A stretch of DNA of 64,000 bases, from assembly GCA_021404525.1 (NCBI GenBank), contig JAAWWE010000001.1:434001-498000 (forward strand). Direction: 5' to 3'. The notes beneath the pieces are model-generated. The model was not told the origin of the DNA. It saw only the letters and a list, made by a program, of their open reading frames with translations, and searched no databases. Source of the DNA: Rhodobiaceae bacterium (GTDB lineage: Bacteria > Pseudomonadota > Alphaproteobacteria > Parvibaculales > Parvibaculaceae). Both the position numbers and the translations under genes were made by a program. The first letter of the stretch is position 1. Each line of letters starts with the position of its first letter. Positions 23,976-32,765 of this stretch are shown piece after piece.

Positions 23976-25193
23976 ATGGGATTTGAACAAACGCCACGTG
24001 TCATTGAGTTGAATACGCGCCTGGAAGCTTTCATGAGGGAGCATATTTACCCAAGAGAGCATGACTTCGAGGAGTTTACGCTCGATCCGGCCAATCTCTG
24101 GCAGACGCCCGACTGGTTTGATGAGCTGCGCGCCAAGGCGAAAGAAGCAGGATTGTGGAACCTGTTTCTGCCGGAAGAATACGAACCCTGGAGCCCGGGC
24201 CTGACCAATCTTGAAATTGCGACGCTTTTTGAGACGATGAGTAAAGTCATCTGGGCCCAGCCGATCTTTAATTGCAGCGCACCCGACCGGGGCAACATGG
24301 AGGTGTTGGCGAAGTACGGCACGCCCGCGCAGCAGGAGGAATGGCTCACGCCGCTCCTGGAAGGTGAGATCAGATCTGCCTATGCGATGACAGAGCCCCA
24401 GGTCGCCTCCAGCGACGCCACCAATATGGAACTGGAAATCAAGCGGGATGGCGATGAGTATGTGTTGAATGGCCGCAAGTGGTGGACCACCGGCGCCGTT
24501 GGGCCCCGTTGTAAATTGATGTTGGTGATGGGTCTGACGGATGCTGAGGCCGCACGTCACCGCCGACATTCGACGATCCTGGTGCCGCGGGACACGCCGG
24601 GCGTCGAACTCGTCAGACCGCTTCGGGCTTTCGACAACCTGCATTCACCGGGCGGCGAGGCAGAACTCTTGTTCAAAGATGTCCGTGTCCCCGTGACCAA
24701 CATGATCAAGGGCGAAGGCTGCGGCTTCGAGATCGCGCAAGGGCGACTGGGACCTGGCAGGTTTCAATATGCCATGGGGTTTGTGGGGCTTGCTCAGCGC
24801 TGCCTCGAACTCATGTGCGAACGTGCAGAAGAGCGCGTCGCCTTTGGGGAGAAGCTCAGCAAGAAAACCAGCGTCCAGCACGAGATTGCACGCAGTCGCT
24901 GTGACATCGAGCAATGTCGTCTCCTGACGCTACAAGCCGCGGACGTTATGGACAAGGAAGGGCTCGATGCGGCCCGACCCTATATTTCCATGGTGAAAAT
25001 TGTGGCGCCAAAAATGGCGCAGGATGTTGCAGACCGTGCCATGCAGGTGTTTGGCGGGAAAGGTGTCTGTCAGGACACGCTGATCCCGGCTGTCTTCACA
25101 CGGGCAAGGTTTTGCCGGATTGCGGACGGCCCCGATGAAGTTCACATGTCGCAGCTTGGCAAGATGACAATGCGCGACCTCGTGGCAAGTTAA
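23976..25193 (+). CDS. Acyl-CoA dehydrogenase, ACAD10/11 type
   Basis: A 405-residue flavoprotein that oxidises an acyl-CoA at the alpha-beta bond. The FAD/substrate segments YAMTEPQVASSDATN and WTTGA are present, and the C-terminal RIADGPDEVHM signature, instead of RIYDGTNE, places it with ACAD10/11-type enzymes; the Glu of that segment is the presumed base region. A GGGGAG site precedes the ATG. A 222-bp spacer separates it from DUF2855, so it probably has its own promoter; a TATACT element lies at about 23911. It converges with the TetR gene at 25243, and a bulged hairpin around 25220-25248 lies between the two stops. Confidence 0.9.
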   Translation: MGFEQTPRVIELNTRLEAFMREHIYPREHDFEEFTLDPANLWQTPDWFDELRAKAKEAGLWNLFLPEEYEPWSPGLTNLEIATLFETMSKVIWAQPIFNCSAPDRGNMEVLAKYGTPAQQEEWLTPLLEGEIRSAYAMTEPQVASSDATNMELEIKRDGDEYVLNGRKWWTTGAVGPRCKLMLVMGLTDAEAARHRRHSTILVPRDTPGVELVRPLRAFDNLHSPGGEAELLFKDVRVPVTNMIKGEGCGFEIAQGRLGPGRFQYAMGFVGLAQRCLELMCERAEERVAFGEKLSKKTSVQHEIARSRCDIEQCRLLTLQAADVMDKEGLDAARPYISMVKIVAPKMAQDVADRAMQVFGGKGVCQDTLIPAVFTRARFCRIADGPDEVHMSQLGKMTMRDLVAS

Positions 25194-25242
25194 TCGATAG
25201 GAGTTGATGAGGGAGCATCTAGCTTGGCTCTGGCAAGCAGAG

Positions 25243-25845
25243 TCAAAGCTTGACGCTCTCCATCAGCGTCTCGATCATGTCGGCGACCATCTGTTTGGGT
25301 GATCCGAAGTCGAGGCTCTCAATATTGATCGGGAGCGCCAAAGCACCATGAACACCAGCCCAGAGCTGGTGCGCAATCTGCTCTGCGGGTCCAGGTTTAA
25401 TCTGACCGGTCTTTTGTCCGGCAAGGATTGAATGGCAGAGCATCTTTTTGAATTCGACAGCCGCAGGGGCGGGGTCAAGCGGAGACCCGTCACCGCTCCG
25501 GACAAAAAGAAAAGCGCCCTTCAGGATGTCGGGTCGGCTGAATGCGAAACGCGCATAGCCATCCAGAAGCAGCTGAAGAGCCTCCAGCGGATCAGACGTT
25601 TCAGCAACACTGGCGCGTAGCCGCACCATCTCCTCTGCGACCGGTTCTGCCCAAAGTGACCGCATAAGGTCGGGAAGATTGGCATAGTAGCTGTAGAGCG
25701 TGCCCACAGACACGCCAGCCTTGACGGCGATGGCACGGGCTGAGGTGCCTTCCATCCCTTTTTCTTCATACACCTCAGCGGCCGCTTGACGGATTTGGTC
25801 CCGTATCTGCGCCCGCTGTTCTGGTGATGCTGCTGGTCGTGCCAT
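25243..25845 (-). CDS. TetR/AcrR family regulator with WHG-type C-terminal domain
   Basis: A 200-residue repressor. The HTH is AAAEVYEEKGMEGTSARAIAV followed by KAGVSVGTLYSYYANLPDLM. The C-terminal HQLWAGVHGALALP segment is the hallmark of the WHG ligand domain. It lies 29 bases after the stop of the Coq4-like gene on the same strand, so both probably form one transcript that starts near the 24-bp palindrome at 26623-26646. Autoregulation through that site is the simplest reading. It may also control the neighbouring acyl-CoA dehydrogenase. Confidence 0.88.
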   Translation of the reverse strand: MARPAASPEQRAQIRDQIRQAAAEVYEEKGMEGTSARAIAVKAGVSVGTLYSYYANLPDLMRSLWAEPVAEEMVRLRASVAETSDPLEALQLLLDGYARFAFSRPDILKGAFLFVRSGDGSPLDPAPAAVEFKKMLCHSILAGQKTGQIKPGPAEQIAHQLWAGVHGALALPINIESLDFGSPKQMVADMIETLMESVKL

Positions 25846-25874
25846 CTTTCCCGCTCTTTTTGTTCAAGAGAGCC

Positions 25875-26576
25875 CTACGCTGCCAATGCCTCAGTGTTCA
25901 AGTTCCATTTTCGGCGCAGGTCAACAAGCGGCGTGTCAATTTCATCTTCCCAGCGTTCAAACTGAATGTTTGGGGAGGTGCGGCCGAACTGCCATCCGTC
26001 ACAAATGGCATCCATCGCCCAGGTAATGATTTTTGGATCGAGATAGGCCATATGAGCCGTCGTGACGGCCAGACGCATCGCATGATAGGGGAACTGCAGT
26101 TGAGCGAGATAGAAAGCCGCAACTGCAAGCTCGCCCGCATAGGTCGCTTCATATCCCGTCAGCACATGCATGATGTCGTGGATCTGAAATCCCCGGACCA
26201 TCATGAAGCTCATGTCTTCTGGCAGCCTGTCGAGCTTGCCGGAGCTGGTCAGCTCCTCGTTGAACTTCTTGTAATTCCGGCCGAGATTTTCCTCGAGCTT
26301 GTTGTCCACAATGAACTTGTGATAACCGTGGCCGAGCGTGCCGGGCGCACATTGAGCAAGACGTTCCAAAGGGATGGGCTCTCCGAGAAAGCGCTCCGCC
26401 AGAACCTCTTTCGCACCGGGTAACGCTCTCATCTGCTCAAGATATGAGTCGATGGCCGATTGAGGTGCTTCCGCCCACCAATCATGAAACAGAAAATAGA
26501 CGCCATACTCGAGCGGTCGGTTGACGGAATGAATGAACTTTTCGGCGAAGTCTTTTTCGATTGAAGGGGCGGTCAT
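25875..26576 (-). CDS. Coq4-like protein
   Basis: A 233-residue protein of the COQ4 family. The zinc-binding signature His-Asp-x-x-His-(x11)-Glu is intact: His133, Asp134, His137 and Glu149 in HDIMHVLTGYEATYAGE. Mitochondrial COQ4 acts in ubiquinone synthesis, replacing the C1 carboxyl with a hydroxyl. There is no ubiquinone gene around it here; it is paired with a TetR gene and lies next to an acyl-CoA dehydrogenase and a dehalogenase operon, so it may act on another aromatic or isoprenoid substrate, or be the cell's Coq4. It has no signal peptide and seems to be of full family length. Confidence 0.85.
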   Translation of the reverse strand: MTAPSIEKDFAEKFIHSVNRPLEYGVYFLFHDWWAEAPQSAIDSYLEQMRALPGAKEVLAERFLGEPIPLERLAQCAPGTLGHGYHKFIVDNKLEENLGRNYKKFNEELTSSGKLDRLPEDMSFMMVRGFQIHDIMHVLTGYEATYAGELAVAAFYLAQLQFPYHAMRLAVTTAHMAYLDPKIITWAMDAICDGWQFGRTSPNIQFERWEDEIDTPLVDLRRKWNLNTEALAA

Positions 26577-26622
26577 CTGGCTTTTCCTCAGGTTGTCATC
26601 GGCTTCGAGGTCTATATAGGCT

Positions 26623-26646
26623 ATTAAATGAACATGTTCAATTAAT
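26623..26646. promoter_or_regulatory. 24-bp palindrome upstream of the Coq4-like/TetR operon
   Basis: ATTAA-A-TGAACATGTTCA-A-TTAAT: all pairs match except one A/A pair, about centre 26634.5. It lies 47 bases before the Coq4-like ATG (minus strand). The perfect 12-bp core TGAACATGTTCA suits a TetR dimer operator. Confidence 0.65.
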
Positions 26647-26763
26647 AAATGCAGAATTCTGAATCAGCAGGCAAAAGGAGATGCTGCCCACTTATCCCCG
26701 AGGGCCAAATGACCGCCATAATTGACGGGTAGAACCGGAAAACTGATGGTTTCCCCCGTTTTA

Positions 26764-26771
26764 TTAACCAT
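26764..26771 (+). promoter_or_regulatory. TTAACCAT motif upstream of the PBP1A gene
   Basis: The 8-mer TTAACCAT also occurs upstream of amiC (11338-11345). It matches the half-site described for CtrA/cell-cycle promoters in alphaproteobacteria. It is 159 bases before the chosen PBP1A start. A single short match is weak evidence. Confidence 0.3.
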
Positions 26772-26929
26772 AGCGCATCAAATTGGCCTTATTTTCACAA
26801 GACTACATCTCGCGGTTGCGGACAGCCGTGGTAAACCTATGGTCTGGCATCGCGGCGCGGCGCCGGGACAATGGGGCGAGGCCGGGGACATCACCGGCAC
26901 CGAATGCGGCTAAAGGGGCCAATCGAAGC

Positions 26930-29413
26930 ATGTTGCGTGTGTTTGCCACTCTATTTGCGGGTTTGGTTGTGCTGGGCTTGGGTGCAGCGCTAGCAGGCTT
27001 CTACATGCTGTGGCGCCTCTCCAACGATCTGCCGTCCTACGATCACCTGGCAGACTATGCGCCGCCTATTATGACCCGTGTGCATGCGGGTGATGGCAGC
27101 CTGATCGCAGAATATGCCCGCGAGCGACGCATCTTTGTTCCCATTGAGACCATCCCGGAACATGTGGTGCAGGCGTTCCTCGCTGCTGAGGACAAGAATT
27201 TCTACACCCATTCCGGCGTCGACTCTCGCGGCATCATGCGGGCTGTTGTGACCAATGTGTGGAACGTGATGAACGACCGGCGCCTTGTCGGCGCCTCCAC
27301 CATCACGCAGCAGGTGGCGAAGAACTTCCTCCTGACCAGCGATGTCACCTTCCAGCGGAAAGTGACCGAGGCGCTGCTCGCCCTAAAGCTTGAGCGCGCC
27401 TTCACCAAAGACCAGATCCTGGAGCTCTATCTCAATGAGATTTATTTGGGGCTCGGCTCTCATGGTGTTGCCGCGGCTGCACTGAACTATTTTGACAAGA
27501 GCCTGACAGAGCTCACATTGGCCGACGCGGCCTATCTCGCCGCGCTGCCAAAAGCGCCGAACAATTACCATCCGTTCCGTCGTCGTGAAAAAGCGATTGG
27601 TCGCCGCAACTGGGTGATTGGGCGCATGCTCGACAATGGGTTCATCTCCACCTATCAGGCATCCGTCGCCCGTGCAGAAGACCTTGTGGTAACACCGCGG
27701 GCCTTTGGCGCACAGCTGGTGGAAGCGAACTATTTCGTGGAGCAGGTGCGCCGCGATCTATATGAGCGCTATGGCGAAGAAAAACTCTATGAGAGCGGCC
27801 TGTCGGTGCGTACGACCCTAGACACCCAGATGCAGGGTCAGGCGCGAGATGCCCTTCGACAGGGCCTCATAGCCTATGATCAGCGCCATGGGTGGCGCGG
27901 ACCGGTTGATACGCTGGCGCCGAACACCACATGGACAACCGCCCTTACTGAGATTGATCTGGCCACCGACCTTGCCCCTTGGACATTGGCGACAGTCATC
28001 GGCCTGTCTGAAGATTATGCGAAGATCGGCCTGCGACCGACCCGAGAGGTCTCCGGTGCGTTCCGCGATGAAATCGTGACATCTACAATTCCGCTCGAAG
28101 AAATGACCTGGGCGCGGAAATATATCGACGACAAGCGGGTCGGCGCTGAAGTGAAACGCCCGCATGATGTGGTGTCGATCGGTGACATCGTCTATGTCGA
28201 GCCGGTTCTGGGCGACGATGACAAGCCGACACATTACGCGTTGAGGCAGATACCTCAGGTAAACGGAGCCATAGTTGCGCTGGATGCCCACACGGGCCGT
28301 GTGCTGGCCTTGCAGGGCGGCTTCTCCTACGAGCTATCAGAGTTCAACCGCGCAGTTCAGGCAACACGCCAGCCGGGCTCGGCCTTCAAACCATTCGTGT
28401 ATGCAGCTGCACTTGATCGCGGCTTCACACCTTCAAGTATGGTCCTGGATGCCCCATTCGTGATGGACCAGGGCCCCGGCTTGGCTCTTTGGAAACCAGA
28501 GAATTACGGCAACAGGTTTTACGGGCCATCCACACTGCGCCTGGGTATCGAGAAGTCCCGGAATGTGATGACGGTGCGCCTCGCGCAGAACATTGGAATG
28601 GGCACCGTGCGGGATTATGCCCGTCGCTTTGGAATTACCGAAAACATGCCGCGCGTTCTTTCGATGGCCCTGGGGGCTGGGGAGACGACGCTGCTTCGCA
28701 TGACGAGCGCCTACGCCATGCTGGTAAATGGCGGCCACCAGGTTTCGCCAACATTGATTGACCGGATTCAGGATCGCAGAGGCACAACCGTCTTCCGCCA
28801 TGACCAGCGGAATTGTGATGGGTGCGTCGCCGAAGTCTGGGAAAACCAGGAAACCCCTGAGCTGCCGGATACCCGTGCGCAGGTCTTGAGTCCTCAAACC
28901 TCCTATCAGGTTGTCTCCATGCTGGAAGGCGTCGTTGAGCGGGGGACCGCGACATCGGTTCGCGCCGTTGGGCATCCTCTCGCAGGCAAAACCGGAACCA
29001 CAAATGATGAGCGCGATGCCTGGTTTGTCGGCTTTTCATCAGACCTTGTGGTCGGCGTCTTTGTTGGCTTTGACAGCCCGCGTCCCATGGGCCGCGGTGA
29101 AACCGGCGGCAAGGTGGCTGCACCCATCTTCAGAGATTTCATGACCGCGGCACTTGCAGACACGGCACCCGTGCCATTCCGTATTCCTGCGGGCATCAAC
29201 CTTGTGCGCGTCAACGCGAAAACGGGCCTTCTTGCTGGACCGGGCGAGAGCAACGTCATTCTGGAAGCCTTTAAAGAGGGTACGGAGCCTCGGGCCCCAG
29301 AACCGGTGAATACCGGCGTGCCTGATCTCGGCGGGGTTGTTGGGCCGGATGGCGCACCGGTGACATCGAACACGTCTACGCCGCTGGGCAATGGCACCGG
29401 CGGCCTTTACTGA
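26930..29413 (+). CDS. mrcA: Penicillin-binding protein 1A (bifunctional)
   Basis: An 827-residue class A PBP that polymerises and cross-links peptidoglycan in the periplasm. Residues 7-29 are the membrane anchor. The GT51 domain has the catalytic Glu87 in AAEDKNFYTHSGVD and the GASTITQQVAKN motif. An OB-like insertion (about 320-450) precedes the transpeptidase domain with Ser-Ala-Phe-Lys (in QPGSAFKPF), Ser-Arg-Asn (EKSRNVM) and Lys-Thr-Gly (AGKTGTTND). I start at the ATG at 26930; an open frame reaches a TTG at 26783, but that leader is polar and unlike the family. In many alphaproteobacteria it directly follows amiC; here 14 kb intervene. prfB follows. Confidence 0.94.
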   Translation: MLRVFATLFAGLVVLGLGAALAGFYMLWRLSNDLPSYDHLADYAPPIMTRVHAGDGSLIAEYARERRIFVPIETIPEHVVQAFLAAEDKNFYTHSGVDSRGIMRAVVTNVWNVMNDRRLVGASTITQQVAKNFLLTSDVTFQRKVTEALLALKLERAFTKDQILELYLNEIYLGLGSHGVAAAALNYFDKSLTELTLADAAYLAALPKAPNNYHPFRRREKAIGRRNWVIGRMLDNGFISTYQASVARAEDLVVTPRAFGAQLVEANYFVEQVRRDLYERYGEEKLYESGLSVRTTLDTQMQGQARDALRQGLIAYDQRHGWRGPVDTLAPNTTWTTALTEIDLATDLAPWTLATVIGLSEDYAKIGLRPTREVSGAFRDEIVTSTIPLEEMTWARKYIDDKRVGAEVKRPHDVVSIGDIVYVEPVLGDDDKPTHYALRQIPQVNGAIVALDAHTGRVLALQGGFSYELSEFNRAVQATRQPGSAFKPFVYAAALDRGFTPSSMVLDAPFVMDQGPGLALWKPENYGNRFYGPSTLRLGIEKSRNVMTVRLAQNIGMGTVRDYARRFGITENMPRVLSMALGAGETTLLRMTSAYAMLVNGGHQVSPTLIDRIQDRRGTTVFRHDQRNCDGCVAEVWENQETPELPDTRAQVLSPQTSYQVVSMLEGVVERGTATSVRAVGHPLAGKTGTTNDERDAWFVGFSSDLVVGVFVGFDSPRPMGRGETGGKVAAPIFRDFMTAALADTAPVPFRIPAGINLVRVNAKTGLLAGPGESNVILEAFKEGTEPRAPEPVNTGVPDLGGVVGPDGAPVTSNTSTPLGNGTGGLY

Positions 29414-29491
29414 CGGTCTTCCCTTTCAAGGCATCTAGGCAAATCAGCTGCGCGCCGCTATGGTCGCGCCGCAGATAAAGAGGATTCACTT

Positions 29492-30620
29492 ATGCGCGCA
29501 GAAACAATAGCGATCGCGGACGAGATTAGAGACTCGTTGGCCTTGCTGAGGAGGCATCTTTGACTGGGACACAGCCCAGAAAAGGATGGACGAATTAAAC
29601 GCGCGGTCTGAAGACCCATCGCTTTGGGACAATCCGCAGCAGGCCCAGGCCCTCATGCGCGAGCGCACAAAGCTTGAAGACAGCATCAAAACCTATCTGA
29701 CCCTTGAGGGGGAGCTGAACGACAATCTCGAGCTGATCGAGATGGGCGAAGCTGAGGGAGATGACGATGTCATCAAGGAAGCCGAAGCAGCGCTTGAAGC
29801 CGCCCGTGACATAGCGGCACGCCAGCGGGTTCTGACCCTTCTATCCGGCGAAGCGGACAATCTGGATGCCTATGTGGAAATCCACTCAGGTGCGGGCGGC
29901 ACGGAGAGCCAGGATTGGGCGTCCATGATGCTGCGCATGTATACGCGCTGGGCAGAAGCCAAGGGGCATAAGGTCGAGCTGATCGAACGTCACGATGGGG
30001 AAGAGGCAGGCATCAAGTCAGCCACAATCCTTGTGAAGGGCGAGGACGCTTATGGTTGGCTCAAGACAGAAAGCGGTGTGCATCGTCTTGTGCGGATTTC
30101 GCCCTACGATTCCAATGCACGGCGTCACACAAGTTTCGCCTCTGTATGGGTCTATCCGGCCATTGACGACACGATTGAGATCGAAGTGAATGAGAGCGAC
30201 TGCCGCATCGACACCTACCGCGCGAGCGGGGCAGGCGGGCAGCACGTGAACACGACTGATAGCGCAGTCCGCATTACACACGAGCCGACAGGCATCGTCG
30301 TGCAATGTCAGAACGAACGCTCCCAGCACAAAAACCGGGCAACCGCCTGGGACATGCTGCGCGCCCGTCTTTATGAGGCTGAACTGCAGCGTCGCGAAGA
30401 AGAAGCCAATGCCGAAGCAGCGTCAAAAACGGAAATCGGTTGGGGCCATCAGATCCGGTCTTATGTCCTGCAGCCCTATCAAATGGTGAAGGACTTGCGC
30501 ACGGGCGTAGAGACCGGCAATCCCGATGGCGTGCTGGACGGGGATCTCGATCCATTTATGGCAGCTGCTCTTGCCGCTCGCGTGGAAGGCACAACAGCCG
30601 AAGTCGCCGATCTGGATTGA
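29492..30620 (+). CDS. prfB: Peptide chain release factor 2 with programmed +1 frameshift
   Basis: RF2 ends translation at UGA and UAA. The gene is two frames: 29492-29560 (23 codons, then TGA at 29561) and, after skipping one base, 29562-30620. The joined protein is about 375 residues, the normal length; the second frame on its own would lack the N-terminus. The GGQ motif is in GAGGQHVN. The stop-recognition tripeptide is SPY (in VRISPYDS), where E. coli has SPF; this is common in this class. RF2 thus controls its own synthesis: when RF2 is low, ribosomes slip on CTT-T past the in-frame TGA. It follows the PBP1A gene by 78 bases. Confidence 0.95.
29549..29564 (+). promoter_or_regulatory. RF2 autoregulatory frameshift signal
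   Basis: AGGAGG (29549-29554), then CAT, then the slippery CTT-TGA-C (29558-29564). The internal Shine-Dalgarno-like AGGAGG three bases before CTT, and the in-frame TGA followed by C, copy the arrangement of the E. coli site. Confidence 0.95.
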
Positions 30621-31784
30621 TCAGGTCGTTTGCTGCATCCATCGTTCGATGATTTTCTGGTAGTCGCGCACAGGCTTCTCCCCGATGTCAGCTGATGCAC
30701 CCACTGAGAAATAGGGTGAGCTGAGCGATGCCTGTTGTTGCTCGCAGGCGAAAATGTCTTCCGCCATGAAGTCTCCGCTTGCCATGGGGTCCATTTCCGG
30801 GTCGCCCTCATATTTGGGGCCAACCTTGTTTCTCCAATAGCTGGATGACCGTCTCTCCGCTTTTGTAAAAGCGGCCTCGCTTGCCGTGGGCAATTTGGTT
30901 CTTGTCTGAACAAGTGTGCGGTCGGGCGCCAACGGGACGATGTGAAAGATCGACCAACTGATCTCCGTTTCGCTTAAGCCGATGCCTGGAAAAAGAAGCG
31001 GTACATAGGCACCCACGCGGTGGTTGTTGCCGAAGTCAATGAGTGGGCTCGGAGCATTCTTTTCAAGATTCTCTGAATAGTCTGACGCGAGGGGCTCATA
31101 GAATGCGAAGTGGTCGCCGACAAAGCCTGTCTCTGCATTTCTATGGTCATACATGCCAAGGGTGCCTGAATGCAGAAGAGGCAGGTGATAGGCATCAATG
31201 TAGTTTTCGGCGACAAACTTCCAGTTTGCTTTGATGATTGTCTCGTCAGCCGCTTGCGGAATTTCCATCATCTGGTCTGGCTGGTGGGGGCCCAGATAGG
31301 GGGCAACAGGGCCGAACCAGTCTTCAATGGGTGGTGCTTCCGGGTCTGGGTGGACGAAAACCATGCCCCGCCAGATCGCAAGGGATGCTTTGTGCAGGCT
31401 GAGACAGGCCGGATCCAGGTCGGGGAACTCCTCCCTCTTGTTCGGAATGCCCTTCAGATTGCCTTCAAAATCATATGTCCAGTCGTGATAGGGACAGGTG
31501 ATAGCGGACGCAGACTTGCCATGTGGTCGCAACATGCGCGCGCCCCGATGGCGACAGATATTGTGAAACGCGCGGAGCGTGCCGTCGTTACCTCGTATGA
31601 TCAGAATGTTGTTGAGACCCGCCTGAACCGTGGTGTGATCGCCGGTATTGACGAGGTCTTCCGGGAAGCCCGCGAAAGCCCAGACTTTGGAAAAGATCAG
31701 CTTCTGCTCCAGGTCAAACCATTCCTGGGAGGTATAGGCCGAAACAGGCAGAACCGGCATACGAGTGGGGTCTTCGTTGATCAT
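30621..31784 (-). CDS. Aromatic ring-hydroxylating (Rieske) oxygenase alpha subunit
   Basis: A 387-residue Rieske non-heme iron oxygenase. The [2Fe-2S] ligands are Cys77-x-His79 and Cys97-x-x-His100. The mononuclear iron site is in ENYIDAYHLPLLH, with bridging Asp197, His200 and His205, and the third ligand is probably the Asp of MAEDIF near residue 351. No ferredoxin or reductase gene is adjacent, so partners must be elsewhere. Its ATG overlaps the stop of a small membrane protein gene (TGATG), which in turn overlaps the TetR gene, so all three are one operon. Relatives act on aromatics, choline-like amines or sterols; the substrate here is unknown. Confidence 0.9.
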   Translation of the reverse strand: MINEDPTRMPVLPVSAYTSQEWFDLEQKLIFSKVWAFAGFPEDLVNTGDHTTVQAGLNNILIIRGNDGTLRAFHNICRHRGARMLRPHGKSASAITCPYHDWTYDFEGNLKGIPNKREEFPDLDPACLSLHKASLAIWRGMVFVHPDPEAPPIEDWFGPVAPYLGPHQPDQMMEIPQAADETIIKANWKFVAENYIDAYHLPLLHSGTLGMYDHRNAETGFVGDHFAFYEPLASDYSENLEKNAPSPLIDFGNNHRVGAYVPLLFPGIGLSETEISWSIFHIVPLAPDRTLVQTRTKLPTASEAAFTKAERRSSSYWRNKVGPKYEGDPEMDPMASGDFMAEDIFACEQQQASLSSPYFSVGASADIGEKPVRDYQKIIERWMQQTT

Positions 31785-32044
31785 CAGAGCAACTCCATGA
31801 GAGGCAGAAGGTCGGAAAGAACAAGCCAGGCGCACAGGCTGAGAATGAACAGGCTTGAGGACCAGAAGAGGGCCGGATCATCCTCGCGGAACAAGTCATC
31901 CCCAAGGACGAGGTGTCCTTCTCGAATGGACGGCCACAGCCATAGGGCAAACAAAATGCCCCAAGGCCAGGATTGTTCAAACAGGACCGCATAGACCATG
32001 AAACCGAGCACAAGAAGGGCTCGCCATTTGACGGTATCGCTCAT
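31784..32044 (-). CDS. Small hydrophobic protein between TetR and Rieske oxygenase
   Basis: An 86-residue inner-membrane protein, unrecognised. It has two clusters of hydrophobic residues: about 8-36 (one or two helices, with WPWGILFALWLWP) and about 61-82, separated by an acidic loop (GDDLFREDDPA). Both ends overlap neighbouring genes: its ATG overlaps the TetR stop, and its stop overlaps the Rieske start. This double overlap supports a real, co-translated gene. It could be a membrane partner or small transporter for the Rieske substrate. Confidence 0.72.
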   Translation of the reverse strand: MSDTVKWRALLVLGFMVYAVLFEQSWPWGILFALWLWPSIREGHLVLGDDLFREDDPALFWSSSLFILSLCAWLVLSDLLPLMELL

Positions 32045-32634
32045 TGGGAATGGCCCTCCAGCATGGCCAGGTGAATATCGGCGGCCTCTCGTGCCTGAAC
32101 CAGCCAGCCTTTTGGGGGCTCCAGCATCATCAGACTGTCGATGCTGAAATAGAGATGGCAAATGCCAAAGGCAGCGACCTGGCACTGATCTTTCGGGGCG
32201 TCGGGATAGCTCGCACAAAGCTCTTTGGTGACCGCAGTCTGCATACGAGCAATTGCTTCAAGGAGCCCAGTGCGCGCCTTTGGAAAGCGATCGCTAGCAG
32301 CGCCGAGCGCATTTATCGTCAGAATGGAAGCTGTTTCGGTGATGCCAAGCGGACCAAAGAGAATGTCCAACAATGCTTTCGGGCGATCCGCCTTTGGAAG
32401 AGCCGCGATCATCTGATCGGTTTCAGAGTTGAAGCGGGCGACCACATGTTTGATCAAAGATTCCACCATCTCTTCCTTATTGCCGAGATAGTGGCGCAAC
32501 AATGTGCGTTTCACACCAGCCTCCGCCGCGATGCGTTCCTGCGTCGCCCCGTCGAGACCGTGGCGCGCGACGCATATTTCATATGCGGCCAGGATTTCGG
32601 CTGTTCTCTGTTCCTGCAAACTTGGGCGACCCAC
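32041..32634 (-). CDS. TetR/AcrR family transcriptional regulator
   Basis: A 197-residue repressor that begins VGRPSLQEQR and has the HTH IAAEAGVKRTLLRHYLGNKEEMV. I chose the GTG at 32634, six bases after GGAGA; a TTG four codons upstream has no such site. It is the first gene of the TetR - small membrane protein - Rieske oxygenase operon. An AT-rich dyad, AAATAT-N6-ATATTT, at 32687-32704 lies in its promoter and may be its operator. The C-terminal ligand domain is unassigned. Confidence 0.87.
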   Translation of the reverse strand: MGRPSLQEQRTAEILAAYEICVARHGLDGATQERIAAEAGVKRTLLRHYLGNKEEMVESLIKHVVARFNSETDQMIAALPKADRPKALLDILFGPLGITETASILTINALGAASDRFPKARTGLLEAIARMQTAVTKELCASYPDAPKDQCQVAAFGICHLYFSIDSLMMLEPPKGWLVQAREAADIHLAMLEGHSQ

Positions 32635-32713
32635 GGCTCTCTCCAATTCATCTAGAGGGAATATAGGGAGCTATGAGTAAATTTTCAAATATGACAATAT
32701 ATTTTCCTTAAAG

Positions 32714-32748
32714 AAAAAGCCCCGGAGCATCGGCCTCGGGGCTTTTTT
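32714..32748. terminator. Bidirectional intrinsic terminator after bactofilin
   Basis: Arms AAAAAGCCCCG (32714-32724) and CGGGGCTTTTT (32737-32747), 11 bp and perfect, with T tracts in both directions. It lies 17 bases after the bactofilin stop (minus strand). Confidence 0.92.
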
Positions 32749-32765
32749 GATTAGGAAGCGCTGGA

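Noticed and set aside
25220..25248. Hairpin between the acyl-CoA dehydrogenase and TetR stops
   Set aside because: The stem is bulged and has no T tract; too weak to list as a terminator, mentioned only with the dehydrogenase.
26783..26929. Extended N-terminus of PBP1A from a TTG start
   Set aside because: The 49 extra residues are polar and precede the membrane anchor, unlike family members; the ATG at 26930 is a better start.
29586..30620. prfB starting at an internal ATG-like site (344 residues)
   Set aside because: The upstream frame with the in-frame TGA and slippery CTTTGAC explains the normal RF2 N-terminus better.
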